The position numbers and the translations under genes are program-made. Positions 1-4,225 of a stretch of 6,593 bases of DNA are shown here, in pieces. The stretch lies in assembly GCA_018829865.1 (NCBI GenBank), contig JAHJTR010000204.1, positions 1-6,593 on the forward strand. Direction: 5' to 3'. Below the pieces are notes generated by a model. That model was not told the origin of the DNA. It ran no database searches and saw only the letters and a list, made by a program, of their open reading frames with translations. Within the stretch, counting starts at the first letter, position 1; each line of letters starts with the position of its first letter. The DNA comes from Patescibacteria group bacterium (GTDB lineage: Bacteria > Patescibacteriota > Gracilibacteria > UBA1369 > JAHJTR01).

Positions 1-137
1 AGTATCAATATCCCTGCGATTATTACCAAACAGCTAGGCTATATTCCCTTTACTCTCTCAATCTCTCCAAAAATTAAGGTGTCGGCAATTAAAGCGAATA
101 AAATTTCACTTTGTTTAAGATCATCCTCTTAAGCTGC

Positions 138-152
138 TACGGATAATCCGTA
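138..152. repeat. 15-bp palindrome (operator-like)
   Basis: TACGGAT and ATCCGTA form 7-bp inverted arms around a single central A. As RNA it could fold as a 5-bp stem (TACGG/CCGTA) with a 5-base loop. No T-run follows on either strand, so it is not a terminator. It could be an operator for a neighbouring gene or a chance palindrome. It lies within the interrupted minus-strand reading. Confidence 0.35.
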
Positions 153-190
153 AGCGTCATTACCGGCCCCAATACTTGCACCCGTCAAGA

Positions 191-221
191 TCTGATTAGT
201 CGGAATGTTTGATTAGTCAAA
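191..221. promoter_or_regulatory. Two GATTAGTC-type sites upstream of the helix-turn-helix gene
   Basis: TGATTAGTC occurs at 193-201 and again at 210-218, 17 bp apart. The second copy is the 14-mer TTTGATTAGTCAAA (208-221), an imperfect palindrome. It ends 12 bp before the -35 element of the upstream candidate promoter. The same motif recurs at the start codon of the next gene and inside it. Since that gene encodes a winged helix-turn-helix protein, these may be its operators. The repetition is visible; binding is inferred. Confidence 0.5.
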
Positions 222-233
222 GTGTGTTTTTGC

Positions 234-262
234 TTGATTTGCCTTGGTTTTTCGGGTATACA
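234..262 (+). promoter_or_regulatory. Candidate sigma-70 promoter for the HTH-PBP1C operon
   Basis: TTGATT (234-239, 4 of 6 matches to TTGACA) is followed after exactly 17 bp by TATACA (257-262, 4 of 6 matches to TATAAT). Transcription would begin near 269, giving a leader of about 38 bases. The GATTAGTC-type site at 208-221 would lie immediately upstream and the copy at 306-319 would lie in the leader, both plausible places for control. A second -10 candidate downstream competes with this assignment. Confidence 0.45.
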
Positions 263-263
263 G

Positions 264-292
264 TTAGCTACCGTTGCGTAGATTTGTATAAT
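264..292 (+). promoter_or_regulatory. Alternative promoter with consensus -10
   Basis: TATAAT at 287-292 is a perfect -10 hexamer. The matching -35 at 17 bp, TTAGCT (264-269), is weak (3 of 6). If used, transcription would start around 299, leaving only about 8 bases before the ATG at 307, so the transcript would be nearly leaderless. That would fit the absence of a Shine-Dalgarno sequence there. Confidence 0.4.
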
Positions 293-305
293 CAAAATTT
301 CTACT

Positions 306-319
306 TATGACTAATCAAA
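306..319. promoter_or_regulatory. TATGACTAATCAAA motif over the start codon
   Basis: This copy of the TTTGAYTARTCAAA motif differs from the consensus at one position and contains the ATG at 307. It lies downstream of both candidate transcription starts. A repressor bound here would block initiation or elongation, so autoregulation by the encoded HTH protein is plausible but unproven. The same bases also encode the N-terminal Met-Thr-Asn-Gln. Confidence 0.4.
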
Positions 320-1134
320 TGTTATCTTTGCAGGAAGCTGCATTTATCGCTAGGAAATCATCACAAACGATCAGGCGCCTTATCAAAACAAATAAGTTGA
401 ACTTTCGTCGTCGTAGGACGCCGCAAGGTTTTATTTATTTTGTCGAAAAAACCAGTTTGATGGATTATTTTGACTTAATGCCGCGTGTTTTGCCTGATGA
501 GCGCTCTGAAATTGAAGAGGAGATGGATGAGGAGAATGTGGCTGATGTTGGTATTAAGGAGCAGGGCTGTAACCCTGCGCCAACTGAAGCTACTGAAGGC
601 CACCGCCGCCCTGCTCCAACTCACACAAATGAAGCTCAGACTCATGCTTCGGATCCAGCTACAGTTGTTAAGCCGGCTCAAAGCTACTCCCCCACTACTT
701 CTCCGGCTGAAATGAAGAATGATGCTAGTGGCGAATCCTCAAAAAAGTCCGTTTTTAATGCTAAGATTAGGCCCTCGAAAAGTGAAGAGGCTAATAATGG
801 CTCAAAAAAGGCGGATGTGTACAATCTGACTAATCAAGATATTTTGACTAATCAAAATAGAGAACATGCCGATATACAGGGCGAAAACACTTCAAATAAT
901 GTCGAATCTACAAGTTTGATTAATCAAAACCAGCAGGAATCCTTTATGCTAGGGGCAAAGCAGCTTGAAAAGTTCGCTGAAACGATAAGCAACTTGGTTA
1001 ATCAGCATAATGAAGATAAAAAGAATCTATATGCAGTTATCAATAATTATCAGGGGCGCATTAAACAACTGGAGGATCAGGTAAAAATGCTTAATTCTCC
1101 TACAACCAAAAAGTGGTATCAATTTTGGAAATAA
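307..1134 (+). CDS. Winged helix-turn-helix protein with coiled-coil C-terminus
   Basis: This is a 275-residue protein of unknown function that probably binds DNA. Residues about 7-55 resemble the MerR/excisionase-type HTH_17 fold: a first helix (SLQEAAFIA), a recognition helix around SSQTIRRLIKTNKL, an Arg-rich turn (RRRR at 34-37), a wing (TPQGFIYF) and a closing helix. Residues about 64-77 are acidic and about 85-210 are low-complexity (Pro, Thr, Ser, Glu, Asn), probably disordered. Residues about 217-262 look like a coiled coil. The protein ends in a short basic/aromatic tail, KKWYQFWK. The tetrapeptide [LM][TIV]NQ recurs (start, 174, 180, 204, 230), encoded by the GACTAATCA-type DNA motif. 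There is no signal peptide or membrane helix. ATG 307 has no Shine-Dalgarno sequence; ATG 319 (Met5) is an alternative. The stop overlaps the PBP1C start, so the two are probably co-transcribed. The domain order recalls RacA-like or plasmid-type MerR proteins, but that is only architectural. Confidence 0.85.
   Translation: MTNQMLSLQEAAFIARKSSQTIRRLIKTNKLNFRRRRTPQGFIYFVEKTSLMDYFDLMPRVLPDERSEIEEEMDEENVADVGIKEQGCNPAPTEATEGHRRPAPTHTNEAQTHASDPATVVKPAQSYSPTTSPAEMKNDASGESSKKSVFNAKIRPSKSEEANNGSKKADVYNLTNQDILTNQNREHADIQGENTSNNVESTSLINQNQQESFMLGAKQLEKFAETISNLVNQHNEDKKNLYAVINNYQGRIKQLEDQVKMLNSPTTKKWYQFWK
826..1006. repeat. Cluster of GACTAATCA-type motifs inside the HTH gene
   Basis: Four related copies are seen. 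GACTAATCA is at 828-836 and again at 846-854 (18 bp apart), the latter within a full TTTGACTAATCAAA (843-856). TTTGATTAATCAAA at 915-928 is a perfect 14-bp palindrome. A degenerate copy, GGTTAATCA, is at 996-1004. All fall in the same codon phase, giving Leu-Thr/Ile/Val-Asn-Gln, so a repeat at protein level is an alternative explanation. The non-coding copies at 193-221 favour a DNA-level role. Confidence 0.5.
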
Positions 1135-3581
1135 TGAAAAAACAAAAAAAAATACTTTGGATAATCTCTTTTTTAGCTACTCTATTACTGGGTAGCTATT
1201 TATATGTCATTTTTTTGCTGCCTATTCCGGAAAACGCGATTTTCTCCTCTAATCAGGGGACTAAAATTTTTGATAGGAATAATGTACTTCTATATGAGAT
1301 TTTACAGGAAGATAGCGGTAAAAAGAGCAATATTAAGTATAATGATCTTCCTGAAAAGGTTGTTTGGGCGTTTTTGTCTTCTGAAGATAAGGAGTTTTTT
1401 AGTCATTCAGGGGTTAATATAAAGAGTCTGGGCAGGGCTATCTTCCAAAATGTTCAAGAAAAGCGGATTGTGAGTGGAGGTAGCACTATTACTCAGCAAC
1501 TTGCTCGTAATGTACTTGGTACTCAAAATGAGCGGACGTTTATTAATAAGGTTAAGGAAACCGCTTATGCCCTGCGTTTTGAGCATGTATATAATAAGGA
1601 GATTATTTTTGAGAAATATTTGAATACCATTTACTTCGGTAATCTCTCATACGGGATTGAAAGTGCCGCTAGAGACTATTTTGGTAAACATGTGAAAGAT
1701 TTGGACTTGGCTGAGATTGCTCTTTTAGCGGGACTGCCTCAATCTCCTAATAATTATAATCCCTTTTATAACTATGATTTGGCTAAAAAGAGGCAGAAAT
1801 ACGTTTTGGATCAAATGCTGCGGGCCGAATATATCGGCGATGATGAATATAAAGAGGCAATAGAGGAAAAATTGGTTTTTAGAGTGAATAAACATCATAT
1901 TAAAGCTCCACATTTTGTGCATTTTGTCATTAATGATTTGGAGGAGAAATATGGGCCTGAATTGGTTTATAAAGGTGGACTTAATGTTGTGACGACTCTC
2001 GATTACTATAAACAGCTGCAAATTGAGGATATTGTGAAAATTCATATTGATGATTTGCAGGATAAGAATGTGACGAATGCCGCTTTAATAAGCCTTGATT
2101 TAAATAATAATACTGTGCTCGCGTGGATTGGGAGCAAGGATTATTTTGATGAATCAATTGAGGGAGCTAACGATATTACGCATGCACTAAGGCAGCCGGG
2201 CTCTGCTCTTAAGCCTTTTACTTATCTTTTGGCGCTAATGAACGGGCAAACTTTGGCTACTACTGTTGCCGATATTCATACTCAGTTTAGGACAAGCGAA
2301 GGGCCGTATACTCCAAGAAATTATGATTTGCAGTATCATGGGCTTGTGAGACTGAGGGAAGCTTTGGCTTGCTCCTTTAATATTCCCGCCGTGAAGACTC
2401 TTGATTTTGTGGGAGTGACTAATTTTATGAGCTTTTTGAAGAAAATTGGAATTTCGACAATTGACCAAGGAGAAGAGCATTATGGGCTTTCGCTGACTCT
2501 TGGTGGTGGTGAAGTGCGATTGATTGATATGCTGGGCGCTTATAGTGTTATTGCGAATGATGGGGTTAAAAAGCCGATTAACTATATTAATAAGGTGACT
2601 GATTCTGAGGGGAAGGTGCTGTTTGAGATGGAGGAATCGCAGGGTGTGCAGGTTTTAGGTGAGCAGGGTGCGCTTTATTCGTTTTTGATTAAGAGCGTTT
2701 TGAGTGATAATAATGCCAGATTAAGAGGTTTTGGGGAGGATAGCGTGCTGCGACTTGATAGGCCGGCTGCCGTGAAAACAGGAACTACTCGCAATTTTAG
2801 AGATAACTGGACGGTAGGTTTTACTCCGCAGATTTTGACTGCTGTTTGGGTCGGAAATGCCGATGCCAGCCCGATGCACAGTATATCGGGTGTTGATGGT
2901 GCGGGGCCGATTTGGAATGCATCGATGGAGTTTTTGCATAAAAACCTCGATAAAGAAACTTTTGATCAACCGGATGGAATAATTAAAAAGGATATTTGCA
3001 CGGCTTCGGGGTTGCTGACTACTGAAAATTGTAAAGATACAATGGTGGAATATTTTATTAGAGGTACTGAGCCGACCGAAAAAGATAATATTTTTAAAAA
3101 AATTGCCATTGATAGCGAGGGAGGTAAAATTTGGACTGAGGGTTGTGACCCCGTGACGCGTATTTTTAAGGTTTATGAAGTGTATCCACCTGAATTAAAG
3201 GAATGGGCGCTTGAACAAGGCATTACTCCCCCACCGACTGAGGACTGTTTGGGGCAAAGAATTGTTGAAAAAAATGCAAATCAAGTAAAAAATGATAGCC
3301 CGCAGGCGTTACAAATAGTGAATCCGGTTAATAAAGATAGCTATCGACTCGATCCGACCATTCCGGATGTACATGAAAGTATTCCCTTTAGAATCACGTA
3401 TACTGATGATGTGGTTGAAGCCTGCTATTATTTAGACAATAAAAAAATTGATTGCGCAACAGAAATACCACACTCCATTAGGTGGGTGCCTGTGAAGGGG
3501 GAATACACCCTTTATGCTAGGCTAAGACTGTCTTCCGACAAAACCGTTCAAACTGAAAATGTTGTTTTTGACGTAAAATAA
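1134..3581 (+). CDS. pbpC: Penicillin-binding protein 1C (bifunctional)
   Basis: This class A penicillin-binding protein polymerises lipid II into glycan strands and cross-links the stem peptides on the outer face of the membrane. It has 815 residues from ATG 1134 and appears complete. After a Lys-rich start, residues about 7-29 form a signal-anchor helix. The GT51 glycosyltransferase domain has the catalytic-Glu motif EDKEFFSHSG (Glu84), GGSTITQQ (115-122), and the Lys/Glu...YLNTIYFG motif (139-169). The transpeptidase has SALK (nucleophile Ser357), SFN (414-416) and KTGTT (548-552). A linker with paired cysteines and a C-terminal beta domain (about 724-815, BiPBP_C-like) are typical of PBP1C rather than PBP1A/1B. 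An in-frame GTG at 1113 would add 7 residues. I prefer ATG 1134 because it overlaps the upstream TAA (TAATG), implying translational coupling, and puts the Lys cluster first. GGAA at 1127-1130 is a weak, close ribosome site. All catalytic motifs are intact. Confidence 0.96.
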   Translation: MKKQKKILWIISFLATLLLGSYLYVIFLLPIPENAIFSSNQGTKIFDRNNVLLYEILQEDSGKKSNIKYNDLPEKVVWAFLSSEDKEFFSHSGVNIKSLGRAIFQNVQEKRIVSGGSTITQQLARNVLGTQNERTFINKVKETAYALRFEHVYNKEIIFEKYLNTIYFGNLSYGIESAARDYFGKHVKDLDLAEIALLAGLPQSPNNYNPFYNYDLAKKRQKYVLDQMLRAEYIGDDEYKEAIEEKLVFRVNKHHIKAPHFVHFVINDLEEKYGPELVYKGGLNVVTTLDYYKQLQIEDIVKIHIDDLQDKNVTNAALISLDLNNNTVLAWIGSKDYFDESIEGANDITHALRQPGSALKPFTYLLALMNGQTLATTVADIHTQFRTSEGPYTPRNYDLQYHGLVRLREALACSFNIPAVKTLDFVGVTNFMSFLKKIGISTIDQGEEHYGLSLTLGGGEVRLIDMLGAYSVIANDGVKKPINYINKVTDSEGKVLFEMEESQGVQVLGEQGALYSFLIKSVLSDNNARLRGFGEDSVLRLDRPAAVKTGTTRNFRDNWTVGFTPQILTAVWVGNADASPMHSISGVDGAGPIWNASMEFLHKNLDKETFDQPDGIIKKDICTASGLLTTENCKDTMVEYFIRGTEPTEKDNIFKKIAIDSEGGKIWTEGCDPVTRIFKVYEVYPPELKEWALEQGITPPPTEDCLGQRIVEKNANQVKNDSPQALQIVNPVNKDSYRLDPTIPDVHESIPFRITYTDDVVEACYYLDNKKIDCATEIPHSIRWVPVKGEYTLYARLRLSSDKTVQTENVVFDVK

Positions 3582-3625
3582 AACTCTGTTTTAAAAAAAA
3601 TGTAATGCTTTTTATAAGGGCCGGT

Positions 3626-3634
3626 TGTTATAAT
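3626..3634 (+). promoter_or_regulatory. Extended -10 promoter before the sigma factor gene
   Basis: TGTTATAAT is a perfect extended -10 (TGn followed by TATAAT at 3629-3634). The -35 region at 16-18 bp shows no good match, which extended -10 promoters tolerate; an A-run at 3593-3600 may act as an upstream element. Predicted transcription start is about 3641. This would allow the sigma factor and macroglobulin to be expressed apart from PBP1C. It also overlaps the first possible start codon of the sigma gene. Confidence 0.55.
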
Positions 3635-4221
3635 TGGCTAAGCTATTTTTAAATAACACATTTTTGGATCTCGAGACCGAAAAAAAACTAGTATATATGG
3701 CTAAAACTGATTTCCAGAGCTTTGATAGGCTCTATGCCCATTATTTTCCTAAAATGTTCGGCTTTGTAAAAAGCAAGGTTCTTGATGAACAAAAGACGGA
3801 AGACCTGGTTAGCGAGATATTTATGAAGGTTATGGAGAATTTGGATAAGTTTGAATGGAAAAATGTGCCGTTTGGTGCTTGGATTTTTAAAATTGCCAGG
3901 AATCACTTATATGATCATTATCATAAAGAGAATCGAGAAGGTTATAAGGAAAGTATTGATGATCGCCATGATATTAGTGATAAAGGTAAGTATTCCAATC
4001 CACATAAAACAGCTCATTTGAATGAAGTGCAGAAAATTGTGATAAATGAGATGGAAAAATTGACGCAGAAAGAGAAGGAAGTGGTTGAGATGAAGTTTTT
4101 TGGGGATATGAAGAATAAAGAAATTGCAGATGCACTTAATTATAGTGAAAGAAATGTCGGAGTTATTCTGTTTAGAACGCTTCGTAAACTTAAAGGCCCT
4201 TTAAGCCAACTAAATCTTTAA
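3634..4221 (+). CDS. ECF-type RNA polymerase sigma factor
   Basis: This is a compact sigma-70 family protein with only regions 2 and 4, which would direct RNA polymerase to a dedicated promoter set. Numbered from TTG 3634 (195 residues), region 2 spans about 27-101, with EDLVSEIFMKVMENLDKF (core binding) and FGAWIFKIARNHLYDHYH (-10 recognition). A charged linker covers about 102-130. Region 4 spans about 132-188 with the helix-turn-helix NKEIADALNYSERNVGVILF. The start is uncertain. TTG 3634 is the longest reading, directly after an in-frame TAA, but it overlaps the -10 hexamer. TTG 3664 would begin MDLETEKKLV and suits the predicted transcript. ATG 3697 would delete the ETEKKLVYMAKTD stretch, which looks like the usual ECF N-terminus. 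No Shine-Dalgarno sequence precedes any of them. No separate anti-sigma gene is seen; the next gene starts 4 bases after the stop and encodes a membrane protein. The ECF subgroup is not assigned. Confidence 0.92.
   Translation: MAKLFLNNTFLDLETEKKLVYMAKTDFQSFDRLYAHYFPKMFGFVKSKVLDEQKTEDLVSEIFMKVMENLDKFEWKNVPFGAWIFKIARNHLYDHYHKENREGYKESIDDRHDISDKGKYSNPHKTAHLNEVQKIVINEMEKLTQKEKEVVEMKFFGDMKNKEIADALNYSERNVGVILFRTLRKLKGPLSQLNL
4189..4205. repeat. 17-bp palindrome at the end of the sigma gene
   Basis: CTTAAAGG and CCTTTAAG are perfect 8-bp inverted arms around one C; as RNA this gives a 7-bp stem with a GCC triloop. It lies inside the last codons of the sigma gene and ends 20 bp before the ATG at 4226. 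No T-run follows, so it is not an intrinsic terminator. It could be an operator or a hairpin affecting macroglobulin translation, or chance. Confidence 0.4.
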
Positions 4222-4225
4222 ATAT

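Larger units (their letters stand above)
1..306. other. Left flank without an intact gene
   Basis: I see no gene here that I would defend. On the + strand, frame 1 is open from the window edge to a TAA at 130-132 (43 codons, rich in Ile, Ser and Lys). It could be the tail of an upstream gene, but it matches nothing I recognise and an open run of this length can occur by chance. On the - strand one frame reads in a coding-like way from about 215 down to 3 (including SIGAGNDAYGLSVAA and SEILFALIADTLIFGEIERV), but TAA at 129-131 and TAG at 39-41 interrupt it, so it could be a decayed gene. The two readings overlap and cannot both be real. The right part, from about 190, holds the promoter and repeat elements listed separately. 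No tRNA, rRNA or CRISPR structure was seen. Confidence 0.5.

Noticed and set aside
1..215. Resemblance of the interrupted minus-strand reading to a small two-helix membrane protein such as ATP synthase subunit c
   Set aside because: The Gly/Ala-rich and ADTLIF stretches are only suggestive; the second hydrophobic stretch is too short and polar, and two stops intervene.
1113..1133. GTG at 1113 as the pbpC start
   Set aside because: It would overlap the HTH gene by 22 bases and add seven residues before the Lys-rich N-terminus; ATG 1134 at the TAATG overlap is the more natural start.
1725..2969. Several minus-strand open frames across pbpC
   Set aside because: They lie opposite conserved catalytic motifs of a clear PBP1C and have no recognisable domains.
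3579..3600. TAAAAC-TCT-GTTTTA inverted repeat just after pbpC as a terminator
   Set aside because: The stem is only 6 bp, almost all A/T, and is followed by an A-run rather than a T-run on the + strand, so it does not fit an intrinsic terminator.
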